From positions 53,727-117,726 of the forward strand of contig CAZQTW010000011.1 of the NCBI GenBank assembly GCA_964596165.1: 64,000 nt of DNA, read 5' to 3'. Position 1 is the first letter of the stretch. Each line of letters opens with the position of its first letter. The notes below the pieces were generated by a model. That model was not told the origin of the DNA and searched no databases. It worked only from the letters and a program-made list of their open reading frames with translations. This stretch comes from CAYUQT01 sp964596165 (GTDB taxonomy: Bacteria > Planctomycetota > Phycisphaerae > UBA1845 > JAFGLZ01). Below, piece after piece: positions 43,801 to 52,681 of the stretch. The position numbers and the translations under genes were made by a program.

Positions 43801-44278
43801 GAAGAAGACCGAGCAGGAACTGATCGTTTCGCGGCAGATCGTCTCGATCCCGCAGCGGTTCTCCACCGGGCCCGTCATGGGCCGATTCCTCCTGGAGCTG
43901 CGCGACAACAAGCGGATCATGGCCAATCGGTGCCTGAAGTGTGGGCGGCACCAACTGCCGCCGCGCGAGGTGTGCGCCGTCTGTCGCGTCGAGGCCACCG
44001 AGTGGGACGAACTCGGTCCCGAGGGCACGATCCGCGACTACGACATTGTGTTCTACGCGAGTCCGGACCCGCTGACCGGCGAGACGCGCCAGACGCCCTA
44101 TGTCGCCTGCTGGGTCGACCTGGATCGCACGCAGGGTGACGCGCCGCTCTGGCACCTCCTGCACGCCCCCGACCCCAACAAGGTCCGGCGGGGCCTCCGG
44201 GTCCGCGTCGTCTTCGCCGACCGGCGCCACGGGACGATGGAAGACATCAGACACTTCGAGATCGTCGAAAAGGCATAG
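43793..44278 (+). CDS. DUF35 Zn-ribbon/OB-fold protein, first copy
   Basis: A 161-residue protein. A rubredoxin-like zinc ribbon is formed by Cys47 and Cys50 (RCLKCG) and Cys61 and Cys64 (VCAVC), followed by an OB-fold. These proteins bind thiolase partners and organise the CoA tunnel or acyl-CoA channel in HMG-CoA synthase/thiolase/DUF35 complexes and in BbsA/BbsB of benzylsuccinate degradation. Its start overlaps the preceding thiolase-fold stop by eight bases, so they are probably translated together as a pair. Confidence 0.92.
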   Translation: MSEKKTEQELIVSRQIVSIPQRFSTGPVMGRFLLELRDNKRIMANRCLKCGRHQLPPREVCAVCRVEATEWDELGPEGTIRDYDIVFYASPDPLTGETRQTPYVACWVDLDRTQGDAPLWHLLHAPDPNKVRRGLRVRVVFADRRHGTMEDIRHFEIVEKA

Positions 44279-44317
44279 GCCGAGATTCAGGACGCCCGCG
44301 TCCGCCAGGAGCAGCCG

Positions 44318-44779
44318 ATGAGCGAACAGGAACGTAATGCATTCGTTGTTGAAGGCAGGATGGCCCTGCCGTACCAGTACTTCGCCGGGGCCACCGGAAG
44401 CAAGTTCATCGTCGCCCTGCGCGACCAGAAGAAGATCCTCGGCGTTCGATGCGAGGCCTGCAATAAGACGTTCGTTCCGCCCCGCCAGACCTGCGAGCGA
44501 TGTTTCGCCAACCTAACGGATCACTGGGTCGAGTTGGAACCCACCGGCGAGGTCACGGGCTTCACCGTCATTCGCTACGCCGAGCCGTATCAGCCGCAGG
44601 AACCGCCGTACGTGCTGGCGATGATCCGTCTCGACGGCGCCGATACCTCCATCGCCCATGTCCTGAGGTGCGGGCAGGTCGATCAGGCAAGGATCGGGAT
44701 GCGGGTCCGCGCGGTCTTCTCCGACGAGGTCAAGAACAACATCCTCCAGATCGCCGGCTTCGAGCCGGCGACGACGTAG
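44318..44779 (+). CDS. DUF35 Zn-ribbon/OB-fold protein, second copy
   Basis: A 153-residue protein with Cys45 and Cys48 (RCEACN) and Cys59 and Cys62 (TCERC) and the OB-fold. It diverges clearly from the first copy, so with two thiolase-fold proteins and two DUF35 proteins the operon could assemble one four-subunit or two two-subunit complexes. It ends the operon; no hairpin terminator was found just after it. Confidence 0.92.
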   Translation: MSEQERNAFVVEGRMALPYQYFAGATGSKFIVALRDQKKILGVRCEACNKTFVPPRQTCERCFANLTDHWVELEPTGEVTGFTVIRYAEPYQPQEPPYVLAMIRLDGADTSIAHVLRCGQVDQARIGMRVRAVFSDEVKNNILQIAGFEPATT

Positions 44780-44889
44780 GGCCGGCACAAGAGTGGCGGC
44801 TGGTCCATTCTTGGTCGGTGAGTCTTGTTTAACGACGCCATGATCGACGTGATCACAACTCACCATGAAGACGGTGTGGGATCTACCGA

Positions 44890-44935
44890 ACCGGCGTGTC
44901 CTCAAGCCGGTCAGGACGGGCTGGGGACAGCCCGG
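44890..44935 (+). repeat. Dispersed repeat family R2, copy 2
   Basis: ACCGGCGTGTCCTCAAGCCG, then a GC-rich middle, then GCTGGGGACAGCCCGG. It aligns with copy 1 at 38753-38797 over its whole length. Confidence 0.7.
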
Positions 44936-45186
44936 TGCAATGGCTGGGCTCACTCCTTCCGGGCAGGTGCCCACACGAGACGGCGAGGTCAATCAGAGCG
45001 CGACCGTCTGGTTGGAATCTACAGCGGCATCCTTCCGGAGTCGGTATACCTCACCGTAATCATCAATAGCCATTTCTCGGATGAGGTAGTCCATCGTCTT
45101 CTTATCGCCGGAGGCCGTCTATGACGAACTTTGCCTGCCGGCTGTCGATTCTGCCACCTTCCCTCGGCGGGTGAACTCCGCTCTAT

Positions 45187-45213
45187 CGCTCCCTCACGCT
45201 CGCGGCCCTGATT
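45187..45213 (+). repeat. Dispersed repeat family R1, copy 2
   Basis: CGCTCCCTCACGCTCGCGGC then CCTGATT; see copies 1 and 3. Confidence 0.7.
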
Positions 45214-45264
45214 CGTACACCGGGCCCGCTCTGTGGATGACGGTCGGAACCCGCCCTCGTCCAC

Positions 45265-46533
45265 CTATTTCCCGCCTTGCGCCAAGCCGGCATGGCGGAG
45301 CAACAGTGAACCGATCGCGCCGAGCAGGGCGACACCCGCCGCCAGCAGCATCGCCGGCGACAGCGAACCGGCTGCGTCTGCAAGGCGGCCCGCGGCGCTG
45401 GGGGCAAGCGCCTGGCCGATGCCGAAGAACAGGGTGATGAAGCCCAGTCCGGCGGGTGCGAGCCGAGGACCCAGCAGATCTCCGCACGTGGCGGCCATGA
45501 TGGCGGGAATGCTCCACGCCGACAGCCCGAACAGCATCGCCGAGAGCGTGAACCCGACCGGCACCGGCCACAGGGCGAACAGGCCGAAGGCGACGGTGTG
45601 GATCAGATAGACGATGACCAGGGCGCCCTTGCGGCCGATGACGTCGGAGACCCATCCCCAGATCAGGCCGCACAACAGGCTGAGCCAGCCCATGATCATG
45701 AACAACCTGCCCGCGGCCGCCTGCGTGTAACGGCCTTCGGCGATGAGGTACTTGGCGAAGAACGTCATGTAGATGATGTACGAGAATCCGAAGGCAACGT
45801 AGATCAAGCCGACGTGCCACACAACTCCGGACCGGTAGACGCTGCCCCAGTGCAGTCCGCCGGTTGCCGAGGCGGTCGGCGCTTCGTCACCCGTGGCCCC
45901 CAACGGACAAAGGCCGACATCGGCCGGCCGATTCCGCAGGACGACCAATGCCAGCACCGCCAGCGCCAATGTCGCACCCGCGAAGCCGAACCAACAGATC
46001 CGCCAGCCGTTGTGGCCATAGTCGGCCAGCAGGCGCGGCACGAGCGGACCCAACAGGATGAGCGCCAGCGACGAGCCCGTCACGCCGATGCCGGAGGCGA
46101 GCCCGCGGCGACGCTGAGCGAACCACGCCGACAGAAGCGCCATGACCGGGACGTTGCTCGCGCCGCTGCCGACGCCGGTGAGCGCCCGCCAGCCCATGGC
46201 CGCTCCGAAACTGCCGGCCAGCCCCGTAAGCAGCATGCCCAACGCCGCCACCACGAGTCCGGCCGTGATCACTACGCGCGGCCCGAGCCGCGATGCCATG
46301 GCGCCTCCGACCACGGCCAGCGCGAGGTAGCCCGCCAGATTTGCCGTCGCCAGCGCGCCGGCCTGCGTGTTGTCCAGGTGAAGGCCGGCCTGCATCGGCG
46401 GCAACAGCATGGAGTAGCCGAACCGGGCCAACCCCAGCGAGCCGAAGACGACGAGCGTGCCGACGACCAGGACGACCCATGCGTAGTGGAGTCGAGGAGT
46501 CTGTCGCGTTGTCGGGGAATCTACTGGTTGCAT
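45265..46533 (-). CDS. MFS transporter (YbfB/YjiJ-like)
   Basis: A 422-residue integral membrane protein with twelve hydrophobic segments. It has the MFS motif A region GYLALAVVGGAMASRLGPRV, and a second copy in WGWVSDVIGRKGALV. The opening HYAWVVLVVGTLVVFGSLGLARFGYSMLLPPM is typical of the YbfB/YjiJ subgroup (PF06779). The substrate is not defined. The ATG at 46533 is preceded by a weak ribosome site. The gene is convergent with the DUF35 operon and is probably not part of it. Confidence 0.9.
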   Translation of the reverse strand: MQPVDSPTTRQTPRLHYAWVVLVVGTLVVFGSLGLARFGYSMLLPPMQAGLHLDNTQAGALATANLAGYLALAVVGGAMASRLGPRVVITAGLVVAALGMLLTGLAGSFGAAMGWRALTGVGSGASNVPVMALLSAWFAQRRRGLASGIGVTGSSLALILLGPLVPRLLADYGHNGWRICWFGFAGATLALAVLALVVLRNRPADVGLCPLGATGDEAPTASATGGLHWGSVYRSGVVWHVGLIYVAFGFSYIIYMTFFAKYLIAEGRYTQAAAGRLFMIMGWLSLLCGLIWGWVSDVIGRKGALVIVYLIHTVAFGLFALWPVPVGFTLSAMLFGLSAWSIPAIMAATCGDLLGPRLAPAGLGFITLFFGIGQALAPSAAGRLADAAGSLSPAMLLAAGVALLGAIGSLLLRHAGLAQGGK

Positions 46534-46606
46534 GTGTGTTTTGGCCTCGTCGCCTTTTCACGGTGTCAGCGAAGACGCTGGTCTATTAGCTACCCCCAAT
46601 GTCTTG

Positions 46607-47179
46607 TCAAACCGACCACACGCAAACGAGCAATTGGCCTATGGTCTCCCCCGGGACCCAGGGCCTCCGTTTCTTGTGCCATAGCTTCCGCTTGAGCCCC
46701 TCATAGACGTTGAATACGATCGGACACACAGAGCAGTTGGAGACCGCCCCGTTGAGCCGGAAGACGAAGTCTGGCTTGTGCAGGTGGGGATACGAGCGGC
46801 AGTCATCAGGTCGGGATAAGTAGACCGTACAGCGATTCTCAGCCAGAAACGGGCATGGACGATTCTGGAAGACCTCGCCCTGTTGGTCCTTGTGCTTCTG
46901 CAGGTATCTCGAACGAAAGGCATCCTCCGACAGCGTCAGATGTCGTGCGAGCCGTTGGACATCTTGCGGCATCAGAACGGGCCGCATTACCTTGCAGCAG
47001 TTCGCGCACGTCGTGCAGTCGATCTGACGCGACACCTCTTCGTTCAGAGCATGGACTAACGAATCGATCTTATCCGCCGACAAGTCACAGCCCTTGAGAA
47101 AGCAGCGAAATGCCCAGTTACGCTCGTCCTGCTGCTCGGCGAGTTGCTTAATTCTTCGGATGTCGGTCTCGAGTTGCAT
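46607..47179 (-). CDS. YkgJ-family cysteine cluster protein
   Basis: A 190-residue protein with CTTCANCC (Cys55, 58, 61 and 62), CPFLAENRCTVY and PDDCRSYPH, the conserved Cys pattern of the YkgJ (UPF0153) family, likely a zinc or iron-sulfur protein. Function unknown. Cytoplasmic; it stands alone. Confidence 0.9.
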   Translation of the reverse strand: MQLETDIRRIKQLAEQQDERNWAFRCFLKGCDLSADKIDSLVHALNEEVSRQIDCTTCANCCKVMRPVLMPQDVQRLARHLTLSEDAFRSRYLQKHKDQQGEVFQNRPCPFLAENRCTVYLSRPDDCRSYPHLHKPDFVFRLNGAVSNCSVCPIVFNVYEGLKRKLWHKKRRPWVPGETIGQLLVCVWSV

Positions 47180-47234
47180 GTGTATTCAAGCGGGACAGAC
47201 ACGGGCAACCATCGGCTCCGCGAAGATGAGCCCC

Positions 47235-47630
47235 TCATCCGATCATCTTCACGCCATACGGACGCATCTGCGAATCCTGGGATACTACCGACATGCCTTC
47301 AGCTATCGCCTGCGCAAGCAGCATTCGGTCACAGGGATCGCGGTGGTGCAACGGCAGGGAGGCCAGTTGCAGGGCATGGCGAATAGTCAAAGGCAGCTCT
47401 GAGATCTGGCCCTGTACCATGCCACGGGTCAAAAACTGTTCTGGCAAGGCATCCACGCGGAGTTTGCCGAGCCTTATCTTGACGGTCATTTCCACAACGC
47501 TAACACTGCTAAGGAACAGTTCATTGTCCGGGTCGCAGATAGCCTGCCGGGCCTCTGGCGACAGACGTGAATCCTCGGTCATCCACCAGATAAAGATGTG
47601 CGTATCAAGCAGCAGCTTCACCTCTCCCAC
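47235..47630 (-). CDS. PIN-domain toxin (VapC-like)
   Basis: A 131-residue protein with LLLDTHIFIWW (acidic residue at 9), SVVEMTVKIRLGKL, and DPCDRMLLAQAIAEG, the PIN-domain acidic residues and the CDRML motif of the Sll0205-like subgroup. A probable site-specific RNase. It follows the antitoxin gene; the antitoxin stop TGA at 47618 lies inside its start region (GTGGGAGAGGTGA). All key residues seem present. Confidence 0.9.
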   Translation of the reverse strand: MGEVKLLLDTHIFIWWMTEDSRLSPEARQAICDPDNELFLSSVSVVEMTVKIRLGKLRVDALPEQFLTRGMVQGQISELPLTIRHALQLASLPLHHRDPCDRMLLAQAIAEGMSVVSQDSQMRPYGVKMIG

Positions 47631-47854
47631 TCCCTGAGTTCTTCCTCGGACAGCGGGGCATTGAAATCGTCAGACATCCACACTTGGCCCTTGAACATCC
47701 CAAACGCCCGTTGCCGAGCCTGGCGCGTTGCCGGAATAATCATCGCCACCGGTTGGCCCGCTTCGGCAATGGTGATCTCCTCCCCCTGGCGCACCCGGTC
47801 CAAGAGGGCGGCCAATTGCGGCGCAACCTCGCCGATGTCCATTTGAATGGCCAT
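47618..47854 (-). CDS. Phd/YefM-type antitoxin
   Basis: A 78-residue protein: QMDIGEVAPQLAALLDRVRQ, GEEITIAEAGQPVAMIIPA, the DNA-binding Phd/YefM fold, and a C-terminal toxin-wrapping part. Translationally coupled to the VapC-like toxin by a 13-base overlap. Such proteins usually repress their own operon. Confidence 0.9.
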   Translation of the reverse strand: MAIQMDIGEVAPQLAALLDRVRQGEEITIAEAGQPVAMIIPATRQARQRAFGMFKGQVWMSDDFNAPLSEEELREWER

Positions 47855-47964
47855 GATTCACCTCACATCTCATTGTACCCGGACGATTTGTCTGGTCACA
47901 ATTGACAATTCCGACCCGGCCGTGCCGAGGACTTCATTGGGCCCTCGTTCACGTGTGTCGCCCC

Positions 47965-49014
47965 CTACCGCTTCTCCGCGATAGTGAAGTCGTACGTCGC
48001 GATCGGCGCGGGGCCGGAGTATAGCTTGGCCTGATACTCACCGAGACCGGTCTTGTCCACGATCGGCTTGACCTTGAACTCATAGCCGAAGGCGTGATAC
48101 TTCTTGCTCCACACAAACGTGTGCTCGGCGACGTTCTCGCGCCGGCCCTTGGGAACGATCGCAATCGTGAAGGTATTGCGGTCGGCCTCCGGTGGCAGCG
48201 CGACCACGACGTAGAACCGCTCGTCCGTGGGCAGGAATCGCCGTTGGTAATCCCACTTCTGATCGTACAGACTCGTGGCGGTCTTGAGCACGTCGCCTTT
48301 GAGCTTGATCTGCGTTTTCGTCACCGCGAGGGCCTTCACGATGCGCTCGACCTGGTTCTCCTCCGCCATGCGCAAACAGTCGGCCGCCGCGTACTTGGGG
48401 GGGCTGCCCTGAGCCCAGAACGTCGAGGGCTCGTTGACGGCCGCAACCTGCCGGCCGGTCGCCGTATCGATCACGACGACGTGACACTCCACGTGCGCAT
48501 CGTAACGGGTGAACTGGTAGGGAACCTTGTTGTAGCGAACGATGACCATCTGACCTTGCGGGTTCCGGCCCCAAACGGGGACGGAATTGTATCGCGTCTC
48601 GTTTCGGGTGATCACCTCGCACCGGTTGCACACGCCGCACACCAACGCCTGAACGGATTTCAGCTTGCCGATCCGCCTGGCCGCCTCCGGATCGATGATG
48701 CCCGACTCGGCCATCTTCAGCTCTTTTTCGATGTCCGCCAGATGCGCCCGCGTGTAGACCTCGTACGTTCCGTTGTTCGTCAGAATGGCCGAGACCTTGT
48801 CGCTGATCCGTTCGCCCACGCCGCTCACCCGGGTCCGGTTGCCGAACGGCAGGATAGCCAATCGCTTCAGATCGGCCCGGTAGAAGTCGGGGACGCGGTG
48901 AACCACAATCGCGTCCTTCTTGCTGCCGCCACCACCGCCGCCACACCCGAGCACCTGCGACAGAACAACCAAGCCCGGAATTAGCGGGGCGGGGATTCCG
49001 ACCATGCGCCTCAT
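47965..49014 (-). CDS. Lipoprotein related to CsgG/LpoB-type curli/penicillin-binding-activator domain
   Basis: A 349-residue protein. Lipobox VLSQVLGCGGGGGG sets the acylated Cys near residue 24, followed by a Gly-rich linker. The core LKRLAILPFGNRTRVSGVGE, with ILTNNGTYEVYTRAHLADIE and GKLKSVQALVCGVCNR, resembles the CsgG/PBP-activator LpoB fold (a lipoprotein that stimulates cell-wall enzymes or forms a curli pore), but the C-terminus (residues 230-349) is unfamiliar. The ATG at 49014 follows GGAGAG. Confidence 0.75.
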   Translation of the reverse strand: MRRMVGIPAPLIPGLVVLSQVLGCGGGGGGSKKDAIVVHRVPDFYRADLKRLAILPFGNRTRVSGVGERISDKVSAILTNNGTYEVYTRAHLADIEKELKMAESGIIDPEAARRIGKLKSVQALVCGVCNRCEVITRNETRYNSVPVWGRNPQGQMVIVRYNKVPYQFTRYDAHVECHVVVIDTATGRQVAAVNEPSTFWAQGSPPKYAAADCLRMAEENQVERIVKALAVTKTQIKLKGDVLKTATSLYDQKWDYQRRFLPTDERFYVVVALPPEADRNTFTIAIVPKGRRENVAEHTFVWSKKYHAFGYEFKVKPIVDKTGLGEYQAKLYSGPAPIATYDFTIAEKR

Positions 49015-49472
49015 CGCGTAGCTCTCCCTGGAAAGACAGGCCGACCTCTCCGGTGCCGGCCCGATGCACATATCCAGTGAAATTATCCGCCTGCGAAGAT
49101 GCAGGATCAACAGCCGCCCATGGAGATCAGAAACGACATCCGCACGTCTTCCACGGAGGCGCCGTTGTCTGTGTGAGGTCAGAGCCATCTGCCGAGCCGG
49201 GCCGTCCTGCGCCCGGTCAACCGGTCCGGTCTTCGACCCTCAGGCTCAGACCCGAAGGAGGACGGCCTGGCTGGGAACCCGGAACATCCTTCAGCCCACA
49301 CGTAACCGTCGTAACGGCCGGCACCTCGCCGGCTGTTTGAATCGGAGGGTTCCCAGCGACCGGCGTCTCCACGGTCTCTACGGCCGGCGAGGCGCCGGCC
49401 GCTGCCTCGCTCCGCCAACTGCGACGCCTCCCGCCAACCGCTCATTATCCCCGGACCGACACGCTGGGTAGT
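49015..49472. other. Intergenic region with two GC palindromes
   Basis: Two related inverted repeats, ACGGCCGGC..GCCGGC at 49314-49334 and ACGGCCGGCGAGGCGCCGGCC at 49380-49400, lie 67 bases apart. The end of the region runs into the 3' end of the aldo/keto reductase. No gene recognised. Confidence 0.55.
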
Positions 49473-50459
49473 CTACAAGTTCAGCCGCCGCATCCCGGCC
49501 TCGTGGTAGCGCATTCCGCTGGCGGCGCCGCGCGGCATGACGGCCTCGATCGACGCCAGGTCGGAAGCGGTCAGCTTCACCTCGGCGGCGGCCGCGTTCT
49601 CCTCGAGGTACTTGCGCCGCTTGGTCCCCGGGATGGGGACGATGTCGTTGCCCTGCGCCAGCACCCATGCAAGCGCCAACTGCCCGGGTGTGATACCCTT
49701 CGTCCCGGCGATCCTTTTGACCTCCTCGACCAAGTCGAGGTTCTTCTGGAAGTTCTCACCCTGGAACCGCGGCAGTAGTCGGCGAAAATCGTCGGTGGCC
49801 AAGTCTTCGATACGCTTGATCTGGCCCGTGAGGAAACCGCGCCCCAGGGGACTGTAGGCCACCAGCCCGATCCCCAATTCGCGAAGCGTGGGAAGGACAT
49901 CCTCCTCGACGTCACGGCTCCATAGCGAGTACTCCGTCTGAACCGCGCTGATCGGGTGAACGCGATGGGCCCGACGGATCGTCAGCGCGCCGGCCTCGGA
50001 CATGCCTAGATAGCGCACCTTGCCGGCCTTCACCAGGTCGGCCATCGCACCGATGGTGTCTTCGATCGCCACTTCGGTGTCCACGCGGTGTTGATAGTAG
50101 AGGTCGATACAGTCGATGCCCAATCGTCGAAGCGAGGCGTCGCACGCGCTCCGCACGTATTCGGGCCGGCCGCTGATGCCCAGCGCCTGACCCTTTTCAT
50201 CACGGCGGAATCCGAACTTGGTGGCGATGACGACCTGATCGCGCCGGCCGCGGAGTGCCTTGCCGACCAATTCCTCGTTCTTGAACGGACCGTAGGCGTC
50301 GGCGGTGTCGAACAGGGTGATGCCCAATTCGACGGCCCGGTTCAACGTGGCGAGCGATTCGGCTTCGTCCGCAGCACCGTAGAACTCGGACATCCCCATA
50401 CACCCCAATCCGACGGCGGCGACCTTAAGTCCCTGGCTGCCCAGTTTGCGTTGTTTCAT
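49473..50459 (-). CDS. Aldo/keto reductase
   Basis: A 328-residue (alpha/beta)8-barrel NADPH oxidoreductase: RAVELGITLFDTADAYG (Asp51, Tyr56), VVIATKFGF (Lys), DLYYQHRVD (His), the four catalytic residues. Middle AVQTEYSLWSRDVE and C-terminal VPIPGTKRRKYLEENAAAAE, the NADPH-phosphate-binding part, are typical of the AKR13/YajO-type group. It reduces aldehydes or ketones; the physiological substrate is unknown. The ATG at 50459 has GGAAAGGA upstream. Confidence 0.93.
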   Translation of the reverse strand: MKQRKLGSQGLKVAAVGLGCMGMSEFYGAADEAESLATLNRAVELGITLFDTADAYGPFKNEELVGKALRGRRDQVVIATKFGFRRDEKGQALGISGRPEYVRSACDASLRRLGIDCIDLYYQHRVDTEVAIEDTIGAMADLVKAGKVRYLGMSEAGALTIRRAHRVHPISAVQTEYSLWSRDVEEDVLPTLRELGIGLVAYSPLGRGFLTGQIKRIEDLATDDFRRLLPRFQGENFQKNLDLVEEVKRIAGTKGITPGQLALAWVLAQGNDIVPIPGTKRRKYLEENAAAAEVKLTASDLASIEAVMPRGAASGMRYHEAGMRRLNL

Positions 50460-50649
50460 GGCGTCATCCTTTCCAATGGCTGCCGTCCGGAACACGCCGG
50501 CGTGTGGTACCGTAGGTCGAGACGGTCGAGCGAATGCCCAACTGATTCTTCGTGCCCCAGCCCCTCGCACCGAAATCCTTCCCGGTCCAACACTCACAAG
50601 GATCTCGTCCGGTCAAGGCGACGCGAGAAAGTGGACCATCACCCCTTTC

Positions 50650-50676
50650 CGCTCCCTCACGGTGGCGGCTCCGATT
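50650..50676 (+). repeat. Dispersed repeat family R1, copy 3
   Basis: CGCTCCCTCACGGTGGCGGC then TCCGATT, between the aldo/keto reductase and the glycosidase-like gene. Confidence 0.7.
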
Positions 50677-50731
50677 GAGGCTTTGGTTTCGCGCGAGCAC
50701 CCTATATGCGACTCACCGACCTGAGAAAACG

Positions 50732-52465
50732 CTAACGCTCGAGCGCGATCATGGGCCCCTCGATGAGCCCGTAAACCTGTCCGGCCTTGACGCGCTCGCG
50801 GACTTCGTCGAAGTGGCCGATGCGGCGCGTACCAACCATGCCTTCGGGGTTGTTGAAGTAGTAGATCCCGTCGGCGCCCTTCTCTTTCAGAACCAGCCAC
50901 CCTGCCTCCAGATCGTTTGCGCCGAGGTGCGGGTTGATCGGACGGTCCGTCTTGTCCTCCTTCGGCGTCGGGTCATGGATATTGGGCGCAAGCCCGTCGG
51001 CATTGATGTCGCAGGTGTAGTCCCAGCGCGGGAAGCACCGCGTGCTCGTGCCCCGCGTCATCTCGATGTACCGGTCGATATTCGGTCCCTCCGGCATGAT
51101 GATGTCGTAGTATCCGTTTCTGATCCAGGCGGACACCTCGATGCCCTGAGATTCCAGCAGCGGCTGCGACCTGGAATAGGGCGCCTCGGTAAACGACGCG
51201 CACAGCAGGAGCTTCTTGCCTTTGGCCTTGCCGACCTCGTCGACCATCTTGCGCATCTTCGCCGAGAAGTCGTTCATGTACCGAACCTTGTCCGGCTGGT
51301 CCTTGTCGAAATGGACTCGATGTCGGGTGTAGTCGAGGATGAAGCCGTCCACGTTGTACGTTTCAAGAAAGTGCCGGACCAACTTGGCATAGAAATCATG
51401 GATCTCCGGGCAGGCGAAGTTGAATCGGTGATGATCGCCCTTCAGCGTGTACTTGGCCAGTTCCTTGAACTTCGGGCCGTTGAAATAGGGTGCCGACATC
51501 CGCCACGTGGGCATGAGCTTGAAGCCGTACTGGTGCGCCCGCTCTGTGGCCAACGTCAGGAAGTCGACGCCCTCCCTGGCGAACGTCTGATACGTCCGGT
51601 TCACCCGCTTGTCGCCCAGCCTGCCCGCGTCGGAGAGTTGGAGATCCGTGTAAGGCGTCGGCATGTGGCACGAGGCCATCGCCCCCATGCACAGGCCGAA
51701 GAAGGCGAGGTCGTGATAACGGTAGGGCTCGAATATGCGCAGGATGGCATGTTTATCGGTGCCGCCCCACATCCAGTATCGTGAGAAGTTGTCGTCGTCG
51801 ACGGCAAACGTGCGACGGTCCTGCCGGGCCTGATCAGTCTGAAATGCCTTCACCTGTTCGTCACTCAGCTTGATCAGGCGGACATAGGCCAGCGAGGCCT
51901 CACAGAAACCCCAGTGGAATGACTCGTAGCTGCCGAAGGGCTGCTGGATGATGAGGCTCTGCCCCGCAAGGTCGACGGCCGGCTTGTAGTTGATCTCCAC
52001 GATCGCGCCGACCCGGGGCTTGGGCCGCTTGGGATGGTGGGCAACCTGCTGCGGATCGATGTGCACGAAGCAGTCGTCGCCCGACAGCCGAACGTCAATG
52101 CCGCCGCCGTAGGGCCCGCGATACGTGGCCACCCAGACCTCGTACCAGCCCTTCACATTCAGCGGATAGGTCACCTTCGGCACCAGACACGTCTCGGGCT
52201 TGTCCATGTCCCGCTCGACGGTCATCAGCATCGTGCCGGCCTGCCCACCGTCGGTCTTGTAGGATCGCAGCCACCACTTGCCGCGGACGGACGTCCTGCT
52301 CAGCGCGTCTTGCGGCATCAGCCTTGAGAAGTCGCTCAGCACGACCCGATCGCCGGCTCGGGGCACTGCCCCGCCGTCGATGTCGGCTTGTGTCAGCGTG
52401 CCGGCCCGGGCGGCCAATGCAGGCATCAGCACCAGGAGTATCGTTGAGAGTGGCTTCCGAAACAC
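50732..52465 (-). CDS. Exported glycosidase-like TIM-barrel protein
   Basis: A 577-residue protein with a signal peptide (FRKPLSTILLVLMPALAARA), an N-terminal beta-sandwich (about 40-200) and an (alpha/beta)-barrel-like C-terminal part: YQTFAREGVDFLTLATERAH, FKLMPTWRMSAPYFNG, and NVDGFILDYTRHRVHF (Asp378 at the end of a strand, where catalytic acids sit). It resembles the glycosyl-hydrolase-like group of DUF4015/GHL10 type. The precise reaction is unknown. No carbohydrate-binding module was recognised. Confidence 0.72.
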   Translation of the reverse strand: MFRKPLSTILLVLMPALAARAGTLTQADIDGGAVPRAGDRVVLSDFSRLMPQDALSRTSVRGKWWLRSYKTDGGQAGTMLMTVERDMDKPETCLVPKVTYPLNVKGWYEVWVATYRGPYGGGIDVRLSGDDCFVHIDPQQVAHHPKRPKPRVGAIVEINYKPAVDLAGQSLIIQQPFGSYESFHWGFCEASLAYVRLIKLSDEQVKAFQTDQARQDRRTFAVDDDNFSRYWMWGGTDKHAILRIFEPYRYHDLAFFGLCMGAMASCHMPTPYTDLQLSDAGRLGDKRVNRTYQTFAREGVDFLTLATERAHQYGFKLMPTWRMSAPYFNGPKFKELAKYTLKGDHHRFNFACPEIHDFYAKLVRHFLETYNVDGFILDYTRHRVHFDKDQPDKVRYMNDFSAKMRKMVDEVGKAKGKKLLLCASFTEAPYSRSQPLLESQGIEVSAWIRNGYYDIIMPEGPNIDRYIEMTRGTSTRCFPRWDYTCDINADGLAPNIHDPTPKEDKTDRPINPHLGANDLEAGWLVLKEKGADGIYYFNNPEGMVGTRRIGHFDEVRERVKAGQVYGLIEGPMIALER

Positions 52466-52642
52466 CGTCTGACTCCTACCCGCTAAACCGAAGCTGACTC
52501 ACCTGCGAATGATCGGGGCCCTGCACGTGGGCGTCAAGGTGAATCATCCCGACACCTGGCCGAAGGCCAATCGGCACATCCGACGGCTTCACGCACGAGT
52601 CGAGTGTGGGCGACCGGGTCGCCGTCGAAAGGGCCAAAAGGA

Positions 52643-52670
52643 TATGATACACATACATACATGTACACGG
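52643..52670 (+). promoter_or_regulatory. Putative promoter and operator of the VapB-like gene
   Basis: TATGAT at 52643-52648 fits a -10 hexamer. Downstream are the alternating ATACACATACATACATGTAC bases with the palindrome TACATGTA at 52658-52665, then GGAGG. A site like this before an antitoxin gene is the usual place for autorepression. Confidence 0.4.
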
Positions 52671-52681
52671 AGGCATCATCC

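Larger units (their letters stand above)
44780..45264. other. Intergenic region with dispersed repeats R2 and R1
   Basis: A 485-base space between convergent genes. It holds R2 copy 2 (44890-44935) and R1 copy 2 (45187-45213). No gene or T-tailed terminator was recognised. Confidence 0.6.

Noticed and set aside
42340..44028. Long minus-strand open frame over the thiolase-fold/DUF35 genes
   Set aside because: Opposite two clear genes; the translation contains no domain.
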